A DNA stretch of 64,000 nt, taken from NCBI RefSeq assembly GCF_001429165.1, contig NZ_LMIR01000003.1, positions 62,001 through 126,000 on the forward strand, in the 5' to 3' direction. The translations under genes and the position numbers were made by a program. A model generated the notes under the pieces. The model was given only the letters and a program-made list of their open reading frames with translations. It was not told the DNA's origin and made no database searches. The first letter of the stretch is position 1. The number at the start of each line of letters is the position of its first letter. This DNA is from Agromyces sp. Root81 (GTDB taxonomy: Bacteria; Actinomycetota; Actinomycetes; Actinomycetales; Microbacteriaceae). Positions 32,094 through 41,254 of the stretch are shown piece after piece.

Positions 32094-33218
32094 GTGTTGA
32101 AGAAGCAACTCACCCTCGCGGCGCTCGGGCTCTCGACCGCAGTGGCGCTCGGCCTCACCGGCTGCGCGGGAGGACCGGCCGACGCCGGCGAAGGCGGTAC
32201 GGATGCCGCGACCGCGACGAGCCTCGCCGACTTCGGCGACCTCGCCGCGCTCGAGGAGGCGGCGAAGGCCGAGGGGCAGTTGAACGTCATCGCGCTGCCG
32301 CGCGACTGGGCGAACTACGGCGCGGTGCTCGACGCGTTCGCTGCGAAGTACCCCGAGATCACGATCAACGAGGCCTCGCCCGACGCTTCGAGCGCCGAGG
32401 AGATCCAGGCCGCTGAGACGAACGCCGGCCTCGACACGGCACCCGACGTCTTCGACATCGGCCTGACGGTCGCCCTGCAGAACACCGAGCAGTTCGCGCC
32501 GTACCAGGTCGCCACGTGGGACGACATCCCCGCCGAGCTGAAGGAGCCGAGCGGCTTGTTCGTCGGCGACTACGGCGGATTCATGTCGATCGGCTACGAC
32601 TCGTCGAAGTTCAAGGCACCCGAGTCGCTCGACGACCTGCTCGGCGCCGAGTACAAGGGATCGGTCGCGATCAACGGCGACCCGACGCAGGCCGGGGCGG
32701 CCTTCGCCGCGGTCGGCCTCGCCACCGTGCAGTCCGACGGCACGCTCGACGACTTCCAGCCGGGCATCGACTTCTTCTCCGAGCTGAACGCGGCCGGCAA
32801 CATGCTGAAGGTCGACGTCACGACCGCGACGGTCACCTCTGGCGAGACGCCCGTCGTCTTCGACTGGGACTACCTGAACGCCTCGCACCGCGAGGCGAAC
32901 CCGAACTGGGAGGTCGTGATCCTGCCGGGCACCGGCTACGCCGGCTACTACAACCAGGCCGTCAACGTGGATGCCCCGCACCCGGCCGCCGCTCGCCTGT
33001 GGCAGGAGTTCCTCTACAGCGACGAGGCCCAGAACCTGTGGCTCGAGGGCGGCGCCCGCCCGGTGCGCGCCGACGCGATGGCCGAGGCCGGCACGATCGA
33101 CGAGGAGCTCTTCTCGAAGCTGCCCGCAGCACCCGAGGAGACGGTGGTTCCCACCGAAGAGCAGTCCACGAACGCCGGCACCCTGCTCGGCGAGAAGTGG
33201 GCCGCGGCGGTCGGTTGA
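32094..33218 (+). CDS. ABC transporter substrate-binding lipoprotein
   Basis: A 374-residue periplasmic-type binding protein. The signal peptide ends in a lipobox LGLTGC, so it is lipid-anchored outside the membrane. The mature part is a PotD/iron- or polyamine-type family 1 fold (EGQLNVIALPRDWANYGAVLDAF, VFDWDYLNASHREANPNWEVVILPG). The solute is not certain; operon type suggests polyamines, opines or phosphonates. GTG 32094 follows GGAGGA; TTG 32097 is an alternative. Its stop overlaps the permease start by one base (TGATG), so the four genes form one operon. Confidence 0.9.
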   Translation: MLKKQLTLAALGLSTAVALGLTGCAGGPADAGEGGTDAATATSLADFGDLAALEEAAKAEGQLNVIALPRDWANYGAVLDAFAAKYPEITINEASPDASSAEEIQAAETNAGLDTAPDVFDIGLTVALQNTEQFAPYQVATWDDIPAELKEPSGLFVGDYGGFMSIGYDSSKFKAPESLDDLLGAEYKGSVAINGDPTQAGAAFAAVGLATVQSDGTLDDFQPGIDFFSELNAAGNMLKVDVTTATVTSGETPVVFDWDYLNASHREANPNWEVVILPGTGYAGYYNQAVNVDAPHPAAARLWQEFLYSDEAQNLWLEGGARPVRADAMAEAGTIDEELFSKLPAAPEETVVPTEEQSTNAGTLLGEKWAAAVG

Positions 33219-34138
33219 TGACCGTCGCCGCACCCGCGGCGCCCGTTGCCGTGGCGGATCCGGTCTCCCCGGTTCCGCCACGGCGGCATGCCCGCCCGGG
33301 ACTTCCTCCGGCGCTCGGCCTAGTGCCGTTCGCCGCCTACGTACTGCTGTTCCTCGCCCTGCCCACCGTGCTCGCGGTCGCGAGCGGGTTCTTCGACGGC
33401 GACGGCGCCTTCACCCTCGACAACGTCGCCGCGCTCGGCGATCCCGTCATCGTCGCGACCTTCGTGAACTCGGCCTGGCTCTCGGCCCTGACCGCCGTGG
33501 TCGGCGCCCTGATCGGCGCCCTCGCCTGCTACGCGCTCGTGGGCATCGAACACGGCCGGGCTCGCAGCCTCGTCGACGCGGCCAGCGGAGTGCTCGCCCA
33601 GTTCGGCGGCGTCATGCTCGCCTTCGCCTTCATCGCCACGATCGGCATCCAGGGGCTCGTGACGGTGTGGCTCCGCGACACCTTCGGCATCGACATCTTC
33701 GCCGAGGGCGCGTGGATCTACGGCCTGCCGGGTCTCGTACTCCCCTACATCTACTTCCAGGTGCCCCTCATGATCATCACCTTCATGCCCGCGATGGGTG
33801 CGCTGAAGCCGCAGTGGGCCGAGGCGAACCTCACGCTGGGCGGCACCCGCGCCGGGTTCTGGCTGCACGTCGGCATCCCCGTGCTCGCGCCGTCCTTCTT
33901 CGCGAGCCTGCTGCTGCTCTTCGCCAACGCCTTCTCGTCGTACGCGACCGCCGCCGCCCTCGCGAGCCAGGGTTCGCAGATCGTGCCGCTGCAGATCCGC
34001 ACCGCCCTCACGAGCGAGACGATGCTCGGCCGTGAGAACCTCGCGGGCGCCCTGGCGCTCGGCATGATCCTCGTGATGACGGTCACGATGTGGGCGTACT
34101 CGCTCGTGCAGCGCCGCGCCGCACGGTGGCAGCGATGA
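33218..34138 (+). CDS. ABC transporter permease (PotB-type)
   Basis: A 306-residue inner-membrane permease with about six helices, the first at residues about 31-55. The cytoplasmic coupling loop reads EANLTLGGTRAGFWLHVGIPVLAP, a version of the EAA motif. It pairs with the next gene to form the translocation channel of the importer and overlaps it by 4 bp (ATGA). Confidence 0.92.
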   Translation: MTVAAPAAPVAVADPVSPVPPRRHARPGLPPALGLVPFAAYVLLFLALPTVLAVASGFFDGDGAFTLDNVAALGDPVIVATFVNSAWLSALTAVVGALIGALACYALVGIEHGRARSLVDAASGVLAQFGGVMLAFAFIATIGIQGLVTVWLRDTFGIDIFAEGAWIYGLPGLVLPYIYFQVPLMIITFMPAMGALKPQWAEANLTLGGTRAGFWLHVGIPVLAPSFFASLLLLFANAFSSYATAAALASQGSQIVPLQIRTALTSETMLGRENLAGALALGMILVMTVTMWAYSLVQRRAARWQR

Positions 34139-34953
34139 CCCGGGGCCTGGCACCGCACCCCGCGACGCGCTGGGTGATCGGCATCGCCATCGTCGGCCTC
34201 TTCGCGATCCCGATCGTCTCGATGGCCGAGTACACGCTCCGCGACGTCGACGGGCACTCGCTCGTGCACTGGGCGTCCCTCTTCGATCCCGCGAACGCGG
34301 CGAAGTACCGGCCGATCTGGATCGGCCTCGGCAACTCGGTCGTGCTCGCCGTCGTCTCTGTGGGGATCGTGCTGTTCCTGCTCGCGCCGACGATGGTGCT
34401 CGTTGCGCTCCGATTCCCCGGGTTGCGGCGATCATTCGAGTTCCTCGTGCTGCTGCCCATCACCATCCCCGCGATCGTGCTCGTCGTCGGGCTCGCCCCG
34501 ATCTACCTCGCGATCGGCCGTACCTTCGGCACCGGCGTGTGGACGCTCGCATTCGCCTACGGCATCACCGTGCTGCCGTTCGCCTACCGGGCGATCCAGT
34601 CGTCGATGGAGGCGACCGACGTCACGACGCTCGCCGAGGCGGCCCGATCGCTCGGCGCGCCCTGGCCGACCGTGCTGCTCCGCGTGCTCGCCCCGAACCT
34701 CCGGCCCGGGCTCATCGCCGCCTCGCTCATCTCGGTCGCCGTCGTGCTCGGCGAGTACACGATCGCCTCGCTCCTGAACCGGCAGAACCTGCAGACCGCG
34801 CTCGTCGTCGTCGGCAAGCAGGATCCGTACGCCTCGGTGATCCTCTCGCTGCTCGCTCTCGTCTTCGCATTCGTGCTGCTGCTCGTGATCGGGCGCGCCG
34901 CCCGCCGCCCCATGCGCGCCGCCCGCCGCCCCATGAAGGAAGTCCGCCCATGA
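34135..34953 (+). CDS. ABC transporter permease (PotC-type)
   Basis: A 272-residue inner-membrane permease with six predicted helices. The EAA loop is EAARSLGAPWPTVLLRVLAPNLRPG. The C-terminus carries a duplicated heptapeptide RAARRPM encoded by a tandem 21-bp repeat, giving a strongly basic tail. It overlaps the upstream permease and the ATPase gene by 4 bp each. Confidence 0.92.
   Translation: MTRGLAPHPATRWVIGIAIVGLFAIPIVSMAEYTLRDVDGHSLVHWASLFDPANAAKYRPIWIGLGNSVVLAVVSVGIVLFLLAPTMVLVALRFPGLRRSFEFLVLLPITIPAIVLVVGLAPIYLAIGRTFGTGVWTLAFAYGITVLPFAYRAIQSSMEATDVTTLAEAARSLGAPWPTVLLRVLAPNLRPGLIAASLISVAVVLGEYTIASLLNRQNLQTALVVVGKQDPYASVILSLLALVFAFVLLLVIGRAARRPMRAARRPMKEVRP
34893..34934 (+). repeat. 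Tandem 21-bp coding duplication
   Basis: Two identical 21-bp units (34893-34913 and 34914-34934) encode RAARRPM twice at the C-terminus of the PotC-type permease. This is probably a recent slippage event. Confidence 0.9.
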
Positions 34954-36029
34954 CCGATTCCGCCACCGTCGCCACCGCCGACAACTCGATCCTCGCCGCC
35001 CGCGGCGAGGGCACCGCCGTCGAGTTCGACGGCGTCGTGAAGGACTACGGCGCGAACCGCGTGCTGCACGGCGTCGACCTCGCCATCCGCCCCGGAGAGT
35101 TCGTGTCGCTCCTCGGCCCATCGGGCTGCGGCAAGACCACCGCGCTCCGGGTACTCGCGGGCCTCGAGCGTGCCGACGGCGGCAGCGTGCGCATCGGCGG
35201 CGCGGATGTCTCGGGCGTGCCGACGAATCGCCGCGACCTCGGCATGGTGTTCCAGGCGTACTCGCTGTTCCCGCACCTCGACGTCGCCGCGAACACGGCG
35301 TTCGGCCTGCGGATGCGCAAGGTGGCGAAGCCGGAGGCATCCGCTCGCGTGCGCGACGCGCTCGCCCTCGTGGGGCTCGGCCATCTCGCCGGGCGCTACC
35401 CGCACGAGCTCTCGGGCGGCCAGCAGCAGCGTGTCGCGCTGGCCCGCGCGCTCGTCACCGAACCGCGGGTGCTGCTCCTCGACGAGCCGCTCTCGGCGCT
35501 CGACGCCAAGGTGCGCGTGCAGCTTCGCGACGAGATCCGGCGCATCCAGCTGCGGCTCGGCATCACCACGGTGTTCGTGACCCACGACCAGGAGGAGGCG
35601 CTCGCCGTCTCCGACCGCATCGCGGTCATGGACGGCGGCCGCATCGACCAGTTCGGCACCCCCGAGGAGCTCTACCTGCGACCCGCGACGGCGCACGTCG
35701 CAGAGTTCGTCGGGCTGTCGAGCGTGCTGCCGGCGTTCGTCACGGGCGGTGCCGCCGTCGTACTCGGCGTCACGCTGCCGGTGCTCGGTGAGATGGCGGA
35801 CGGCCCGGCCGAAGTGTTCGTCCGGCCCGAGAACGTGCGACTCGGCGGCCCGATCGCCGCGATCGTGCAGGAGAGCACCTTCCTGGGCAGCATGCGCCGC
35901 ACCCTGCTGCGCACCGAGAGCGGTGAGCTCCTGCGCATGCAGCATCCGACTCGCGAGCAGCTGCAGTTCGGCGAGCGCGTGACGGTCGACCTCGATGCCG
36001 TGGAGGTGGCGGTGCGGCCGGCGGGCTGA
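34950..36029 (+). CDS. ABC transporter ATP-binding protein (PotA-type)
   Basis: A 359-residue ATPase of the polyamine/opine/phosphonate transporter class with a C-terminal TOBE domain. Walker A GPSGCGKT is at 56-63, the Q-loop at FQAYSLFPH, the signature LSGGQQQ at 154-160, Walker B VLLLDEP at 174-180 and the H-loop in THDQEE. The C-terminal FVRPENVRLGG and FLGSMRRTLLRT mark the TOBE part. It energises import through the two upstream permeases and is the last gene of the operon. A different ABC locus at 37-43 kb lacks its own ATPase, which in sugar systems is commonly a shared MsiK-type protein. Confidence 0.94.
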   Translation: MTDSATVATADNSILAARGEGTAVEFDGVVKDYGANRVLHGVDLAIRPGEFVSLLGPSGCGKTTALRVLAGLERADGGSVRIGGADVSGVPTNRRDLGMVFQAYSLFPHLDVAANTAFGLRMRKVAKPEASARVRDALALVGLGHLAGRYPHELSGGQQQRVALARALVTEPRVLLLDEPLSALDAKVRVQLRDEIRRIQLRLGITTVFVTHDQEEALAVSDRIAVMDGGRIDQFGTPEELYLRPATAHVAEFVGLSSVLPAFVTGGAAVVLGVTLPVLGEMADGPAEVFVRPENVRLGGPIAAIVQESTFLGSMRRTLLRTESGELLRMQHPTREQLQFGERVTVDLDAVEVAVRPAG

Positions 36030-36158
36030 GCCGTCGGCCCGCACTCATCGCGAGCGCCTCAGCTGCACCACCCTGAGATCCGCCCAGCACCAGCACTGAG
36101 GAAATCTCAATGTCTAGCACGGATGCGGCCGCGGCCGACCGCGCGCACGCTTTCCCCC

Positions 36159-37025
36159 ATGACTGATTCATCGGCCCAGCAGGCCACACCAGCCCCCACG
36201 ATCGATCCGACGACGGCCGACCGCGTGCTCAAGACGAAGCACCGTGCGATGTGGGCGTCGGGCGACTACCCGACGCTCGCCGCCGACCTCATCTGGAGCC
36301 TCGGCCCCGTGCTCGTCGACGCGGTCGGCGTGCACCCGGGCGACCGGGTGCTCGATGTCGCGGCGGGCTCCGGCAATGCGGCGATCCCCGCGGCACTCCG
36401 CGGCGGCGCCGTCGTCGCGAGCGACCTCGCCCCCGAGCTCTTCGACGCCGGCCGACGCCGCGCACAGGCGGCCGGTGCCGAGCTCGAGTGGCGCGAGGCC
36501 GACGCCGAGGCGCTGCCGTTCGACGACGCCGCGTTCGACGCGACCGTCTCGTGCGTCGGCGTCATGTTCGCACCGCACCACCGGCGCGCTGCCGGCGAAC
36601 TGCTCCGCGTGACCCGCCCAGGCGGACGCATCGGCGTGCTGAGCTGGACACCCGAGGGCTTCATCGGCCAGATGTTCAAGACCATGAAGCCGTTCGCCGC
36701 GCCGCTGCCCGACGGCGCGGAGCCCGCCCCGCTCTGGGGCGACGTACAGCACGTCCGCGACCTGCTCGGCGACGGCGTCGACGACTTCGAAGCGCGGCGA
36801 CAGCGCGTCACCGTCGATCACTTCGCCTCGCCCGAGGCGTTCCGCGACTACTTCAAGCTGAACTACGGACCGACGATCGCGGTGTACCACCGTATCGCCG
36901 ACGATCCCGACCAGGTTCGCACCCTCGACGACGCGCTCGTCGAACTCGCGCGATCCCACGGTCTCCGAACCACCGGCGATGCCCTGCAGTGGGAGTACCT
37001 GCTGGTCACCGCCCGCCGAACCTGA
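36159..37025 (+). CDS. Class I SAM-dependent methyltransferase
   Basis: A 288-residue methyltransferase of the UbiE-like/methyltransferase-11 type. Motif I is RVLDVAAGSGNAAIPAALRGG, with DAEALPFDDAAFDATVSCVGVMFAPHH and ELLRVTRPGGRIGVLSWTPEG as later motifs. The acceptor is unknown. No ribosome site is visible before ATG 36159, and an upstream in-frame ATG at 36123 is even less supported, so a leaderless mRNA is possible. A small protein gene follows after 35 bp on the same strand. Confidence 0.87.
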   Translation: MTDSSAQQATPAPTIDPTTADRVLKTKHRAMWASGDYPTLAADLIWSLGPVLVDAVGVHPGDRVLDVAAGSGNAAIPAALRGGAVVASDLAPELFDAGRRRAQAAGAELEWREADAEALPFDDAAFDATVSCVGVMFAPHHRRAAGELLRVTRPGGRIGVLSWTPEGFIGQMFKTMKPFAAPLPDGAEPAPLWGDVQHVRDLLGDGVDDFEARRQRVTVDHFASPEAFRDYFKLNYGPTIAVYHRIADDPDQVRTLDDALVELARSHGLRTTGDALQWEYLLVTARRT

Positions 37026-37060
37026 CCACGGTCAGGTCATCCCCCCGAAGGAGTCGAATC

Positions 37061-37300
37061 ATGCATCTCAGCGAAGACTATTTCGTGTTCGAACTGCACC
37101 ACCGCGGCGAGGAGCGCCTGAACCGTGAGCTCGAGCGGCGCCGGCTCATCGCCGAACGCGCCGCAGAGGACGCGGAAGCGCAGGTGACGGATGTCTCGCG
37201 TCCGCCCTTCCTCGTGCGCTGGCGCCGCCGCCTGGCGCTGCCGGGCAACGCCGTGTTCGGGGCGGGCCATGGCGGAGGGCCGACCCCCGCCGCTTCGTGA
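37061..37300 (+). CDS. Small hypothetical protein
   Basis: A 79-residue basic protein, unrecognised, with the helical segment RGEERLNRELERRRLIAERAAEDAEAQ and a more hydrophobic C-terminal third. ATG 37061 follows AAGGAG at 37048-37053. It is downstream of the methyltransferase and probably co-transcribed. Confidence 0.65.
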   Translation: MHLSEDYFVFELHHRGEERLNRELERRRLIAERAAEDAEAQVTDVSRPPFLVRWRRRLALPGNAVFGAGHGGGPTPAAS

Positions 37301-37419
37301 CCCGATCAGGCGCGCCACCCGCACCCGATCGTCAGCGCCGCCGCAGGCATCCCCGCTTCATCCGGCCGGCCACCGTGCATCGCCCGATGGCCGACCGGAG
37401 TGTCGAGGCGGTCGCCTCC

Positions 37420-39501
37420 TCAACCAGCCGCGGCGTCTCCGAACTCCAGTCGGAACTCGTAGGTCTGGTCCTCCTCGAACCACATCCGGTAGTTCGTTCC
37501 CCACACGTTGTTGTGGAGCAGGAAGTGGAACCCCTCGCGCAGGTCGCCGTACGAGTTGCCGTAGTGCAGCAGATTCTGTTCGCCGATCGCGACGACCGCT
37601 GCATCGATGCTGGTGATCGTCACGTCGTCCACCGCGTGCTCCAGCGCCTCCACGGCGTGCATCCGGCGGTTGCCGTTCCGCACCACGTCGACGGGGTCGA
37701 CGAGCGCCCCGAGCTTGCGCAGACGCCACCCCTCAGGCTCGGCGACCCGCGGCGCCAGCGAGAACCAACTCGCCTCGGGGAGCCGATTCGCATCCTTCTG
37801 GCAGACCCGCAGTTCGATCGAGAGTGCGGCGCCGTCGTCTGACGCCCGGTAGTCGATCTCGACGACGCGAGGAGCGCCGAGGCGTTCCGAGGCATCCGGA
37901 GACATCGCCGCGGTCACCCGCAGGACGTCCGTCGTCCCCTCGCGCCAGGTCTCCGCCTCGAGGACGACCGGCCGGAACACCTCCCGGCGCGGTGCCGGCG
38001 TGCTGGACTCGAAGCCCGGCTTCCCGAAGTCGGCGATCGCCCAACCGGCATGCAGGTCGAGGCCGCGGCAGTAGTTGTCGAACCACACCCCGTAGTCCTC
38101 GGGCGCGAAGCTCTCGTAGCGATACTGTCCGATCGGGTGCTGTGCCGCCCAGTCGCGGCCCGTTCGGTCCCGGAGCAGGCTCAACGCGCCGTCGCCCGCG
38201 ATCGCGACCTCGAACGCGCCGAGCTTCGTGACGCCGAGAACGGGCACGCGGTCCACGGGCGCATCCGACTTGGCGGGCGAGGCGATCATGCCCCGAACGA
38301 CGGATCGCACCGATTCGGGCAGACGATCGATCGCGTGCTCGAGGAAGTCTCGTTTGCCCTGCCATGACTGCTCGTACGCGGAGTACGACCAGCCCTGCCG
38401 CGGTCGAATGCTCAGCGCGGCCTCGAGTTGCGGGGCGTACCGCTCGGGGTTCGCCGAGATGTCGATCTCATCGCGCCGCCTCGCGGCCTCGAAGGCCGAC
38501 TTCTCGTAGTTCACGAAGTCGGGCAGGAAGACCTGCCCGGACTCTCCCCACGTGTGCTCGGCGACGAGGAGCAGCCCCTCGGAGACATCCGCCAGCTGGT
38601 CCTCGGTGAGCGGTGAATGACCGCGCGACCATGCCTCGCGAGCACGCGACAAGCGGCGGTATCGCGACAGCACCCACGGGTCGCTCGCGACGCCGTGGAT
38701 CCAGGTGTCGCCGATCTCGCTCTCGATGCACGGCAGCTCATCGCGGAACTCGGTGATGGCCGCCGCGAACCGATCGAGCGTCGAACTGACGATCTCGGCG
38801 TCCGGGTAACTGGTTCGAAGCTCGTCGAAGAGGCCCATGACCGTCGACTCGGTCGGCGGGCCGTGGTTGTCGTTCGTGAAGGCGATGTACAGCGCCTGGT
38901 CGCCGACCATCGTGAGCTGCTCGGGGTCGACCCGCGAAGCTCCGTAGTCGCTGTCGTAGACGACGACGATCTCCGAGCCGTCGGGCGCCCGCCAGCGGAA
39001 CGCGTGCGGCACCTCGGGCAGTGCGCTGACCGGGTTGACTCCGAGGTGCAGCAGCTCCACGCCGCCCGCGCGGAGCAGCGGAACGACGCCGACGGTGTGG
39101 CCCGGCACGTCGGTCATCTTCGCGGCCACGGTCGAGCGCCCGTACGTCCGGTCGAGATCCTGCGAGATGCCGAGACCGAACTCGAAGAGGCTGCGATCGG
39201 CGAGTTCGCTCTGGATCGTCATCGGCATCGCGTGCCACGCGATCTTGCCTTCGCGAATCGCCCGATCGACGTTGCCGCGCTGCTGCTCGGTCCCGTTGCG
39301 CAGCGCGTGACTGACGAGCCACGAGCCGGTCGTCCAGATGAACTGCTCCGGACCGCCGCGCTCGGCGAGGCGGTCGGCCAGGGCGATCGCGGCCGGGATG
39401 TACTCGTCGACGTATCGTGCGATCACGTTCTGCGCATAGTCGGTGTACCCGACGTCGAGGTGGGTCTTCTGAAGGACGTGGATGGTGCGGGGGGATGCCA
39501 C
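37420..39501 (-). CDS. GH38-like alpha-mannosidase family protein (DUF5054-like)
   Basis: A 693-residue protein with the N-terminal metal-site signature of GH38 enzymes: QKTHLDVGYTD at residues 11-21 (His14, Asp16), then MTDVPGHTVG and FTNDNHGPPT, and GDTWIHGVASDP further on. The C-terminal half is a beta-rich domain as in alpha-mannosidases. It lacks a signal peptide, so the substrate is probably an imported oligosaccharide. GTG 39501 has a GGAAAGGA ribosome site at good spacing; ATG 39552, which overlaps the permease stop, would add 17 low-complexity residues. It is the last gene of a sugar ABC operon. Confidence 0.82.
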   Translation of the reverse strand: MASPRTIHVLQKTHLDVGYTDYAQNVIARYVDEYIPAAIALADRLAERGGPEQFIWTTGSWLVSHALRNGTEQQRGNVDRAIREGKIAWHAMPMTIQSELADRSLFEFGLGISQDLDRTYGRSTVAAKMTDVPGHTVGVVPLLRAGGVELLHLGVNPVSALPEVPHAFRWRAPDGSEIVVVYDSDYGASRVDPEQLTMVGDQALYIAFTNDNHGPPTESTVMGLFDELRTSYPDAEIVSSTLDRFAAAITEFRDELPCIESEIGDTWIHGVASDPWVLSRYRRLSRAREAWSRGHSPLTEDQLADVSEGLLLVAEHTWGESGQVFLPDFVNYEKSAFEAARRRDEIDISANPERYAPQLEAALSIRPRQGWSYSAYEQSWQGKRDFLEHAIDRLPESVRSVVRGMIASPAKSDAPVDRVPVLGVTKLGAFEVAIAGDGALSLLRDRTGRDWAAQHPIGQYRYESFAPEDYGVWFDNYCRGLDLHAGWAIADFGKPGFESSTPAPRREVFRPVVLEAETWREGTTDVLRVTAAMSPDASERLGAPRVVEIDYRASDDGAALSIELRVCQKDANRLPEASWFSLAPRVAEPEGWRLRKLGALVDPVDVVRNGNRRMHAVEALEHAVDDVTITSIDAAVVAIGEQNLLHYGNSYGDLREGFHFLLHNNVWGTNYRMWFEEDQTYEFRLEFGDAAAG

Positions 39502-39548
39502 TGGCGATCCTTTCCGTTGTGTCGTGGTGCGATCGGGGGCAGCGGTGC

Positions 39549-40373
39549 TCATTCCTTGACCGCTCCCTGCAGGAACCCGCGGATCAGCTGGCGCTGGAAG
39601 ATGAGGAACACGATGAGGACCGGGATCATGACGATGATCGTTCCGGCCGCCAGGAGCGGCACGTCCTTGCCGTGCTGTGTGATGAACTGCCCGAGTCCGG
39701 CGGGTGCGGTGCGATGACTCGCATCCTGGATGAGGATCAGGGCGAGCAGGTACTGATTCCAGCTCCACAGGAAGAAGAGCAGCGCGAGGGTGCCGATGGC
39801 CGGGCGCGCGGTCGGCATCAGGATGCGCCAGAACACCTGCCAGTGGTTCGCACCGTCGATCTCCCCGGCCTCCATGAGGGACTTCGGCACGGTGTCGAAG
39901 TGCGTGCGCATCCAGAAGACGCCGAAGGGCATGAAGAGTCCGAGCAGCGGAAGGATCAGGGCGAAGTAGGTGTCGAGGATCCCCAGCGGCCGGAACATGT
40001 AGAACAGCGGCACGACCACGACCTCGTACGGGAGCGTGAGCCCGGCGAGGAACACGGCGAGCACCACCGCCCGACCCCGGAACGTCATGGTTCCCATGGC
40101 GTACCCCGCGAGGCTCGCGATGAGCACGCCGATGATCACCACGGCGACGGCGACGATGGCGCTCGACATGAAGAGGCTGAGGAAGCCGCCGTCGGTCCAG
40201 GCCCTCGCGAAGTTCTCCCAGGCCGGTTGCGCGGGCCAACTCACTCCTCGGACGATGGATCCGGCAGGTTGCAGCGCCGCCGAGAAGATCGCGACGAACG
40301 GCACCATGATGGTGGCGGCGACGGCGATCAGGAAGGCCGGCGCGATGACGACCTCGAGCCGTGAGCGGATCAT
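39549..40373 (-). CDS. Carbohydrate ABC transporter permease (MalG-type)
   Basis: A 274-residue permease of the CUT1 MalG/LacG family with six predicted helices and the EAA loop EAGEIDGANHWQVFWRILMPTARPAIG. The C-terminus IFQRQLIRGFLQGAVKE is the standard tail of the family. It overlaps the upstream permease by 4 bp. With the other permease and the lipoprotein it imports a glycoside, probably the substrate of the adjacent GH38-like enzyme. No ATPase gene is present locally. Confidence 0.93.
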   Translation of the reverse strand: MIRSRLEVVIAPAFLIAVAATIMVPFVAIFSAALQPAGSIVRGVSWPAQPAWENFARAWTDGGFLSLFMSSAIVAVAVVIIGVLIASLAGYAMGTMTFRGRAVVLAVFLAGLTLPYEVVVVPLFYMFRPLGILDTYFALILPLLGLFMPFGVFWMRTHFDTVPKSLMEAGEIDGANHWQVFWRILMPTARPAIGTLALLFFLWSWNQYLLALILIQDASHRTAPAGLGQFITQHGKDVPLLAAGTIIVMIPVLIVFLIFQRQLIRGFLQGAVKE

Positions 40374-41251
40374 TTCTTCTCCCGTGCGAGGCCGTTGATG
40401 AGGATGACGACGAGGTACACCATCAGGCTCAGCACGATGGCGAGGGCGGAGGCCTGCCCGACGCGGCCGTTCGTGAACGCCTGGTTGTAGATCTCGACGC
40501 CGGGAACCATGGTCTGCGTTCCCGGGCCTCCTCGGGTCATGATGTAGACGACGTCGAAGCTCGCGAGGGCCGAGATCACCGTGAGCGTCGCGGCGACCGC
40601 GATCTCGCCGCGGAGCTGCGGCAGCGTCACCGTGAAGAACTCCCTGATGGCGCCGCCACCGTCGAGCCGTACCGCTTCATACAGGCCCGGATCGATCTTC
40701 TGGATTCCCGAGAGCAGCAGCACGAGGCAGAGCCCGGTGCTGACCCATGTGCCGACGAGGCCGACGGCCGGGAACGCCCAGTTGTAGTCACCCAGCCAGG
40801 CCCGGGCGAATTCGCCGAGTCCGACCGTTTCGAGGGCCTGATTCACCAGCCCGTCCTCGGAGTAGATCCAGCGCCATGCCACGCCGACCGCCACGAGCGG
40901 GACGATCTGCGGGAGGAACACGATCGCCCTGACTGCACCCCAGCTGTGGCGGCGTCGTGCGAACACCGCCGCGAGGACCAGGCCGAAGGTGATCGGCAGC
41001 ACCGTGAAGAAGAAGATGAGGAGCACGGCGTTGAAGAGGGCTGCGAACTGCTCGGGCTCCGTGAAGACCCTGACGTAGTTGTCGAGGCCGACCCAGGTCG
41101 CGAGGCCGACGCCGTTCCATTCGAAGAACGAGTACCAGAGGCTGTTGACGTAGGGGTAGATGACGAACGCGAGGTAGAAGGCGGCCGCAGGGGCGAGGTA
41201 GAGCCATGCGACTCCACCTCGCCTCCGCCGCCCGGATCGGGGCGAGGACAT
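40370..41251 (-). CDS. Carbohydrate ABC transporter permease (MalF-type)
   Basis: A 293-residue permease of the MalF/LacF type. Its first helix is WLYLAPAAAFYLAFVIYPYVNSLW, and the EAA-type loop is YEAVRLDGGGAIREFFTVTLPQLRGEI. ATG 41251 lies 3 bp from the stop of the binding-protein gene; the 3' end overlaps the MalG-type gene. Confidence 0.92.
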   Translation of the reverse strand: MSSPRSGRRRRGGVAWLYLAPAAAFYLAFVIYPYVNSLWYSFFEWNGVGLATWVGLDNYVRVFTEPEQFAALFNAVLLIFFFTVLPITFGLVLAAVFARRRHSWGAVRAIVFLPQIVPLVAVGVAWRWIYSEDGLVNQALETVGLGEFARAWLGDYNWAFPAVGLVGTWVSTGLCLVLLLSGIQKIDPGLYEAVRLDGGGAIREFFTVTLPQLRGEIAVAATLTVISALASFDVVYIMTRGGPGTQTMVPGVEIYNQAFTNGRVGQASALAIVLSLMVYLVVILINGLAREKK

Positions 41252-41254
41252 GGT

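Noticed and set aside
39553-40239. Extension of the GH38-like frame into the permease gene
   Set aside because: The region is antisense-free but out of frame with the permease, which has clear EAA and membrane segments; the extra residues are Arg/His-rich noise.
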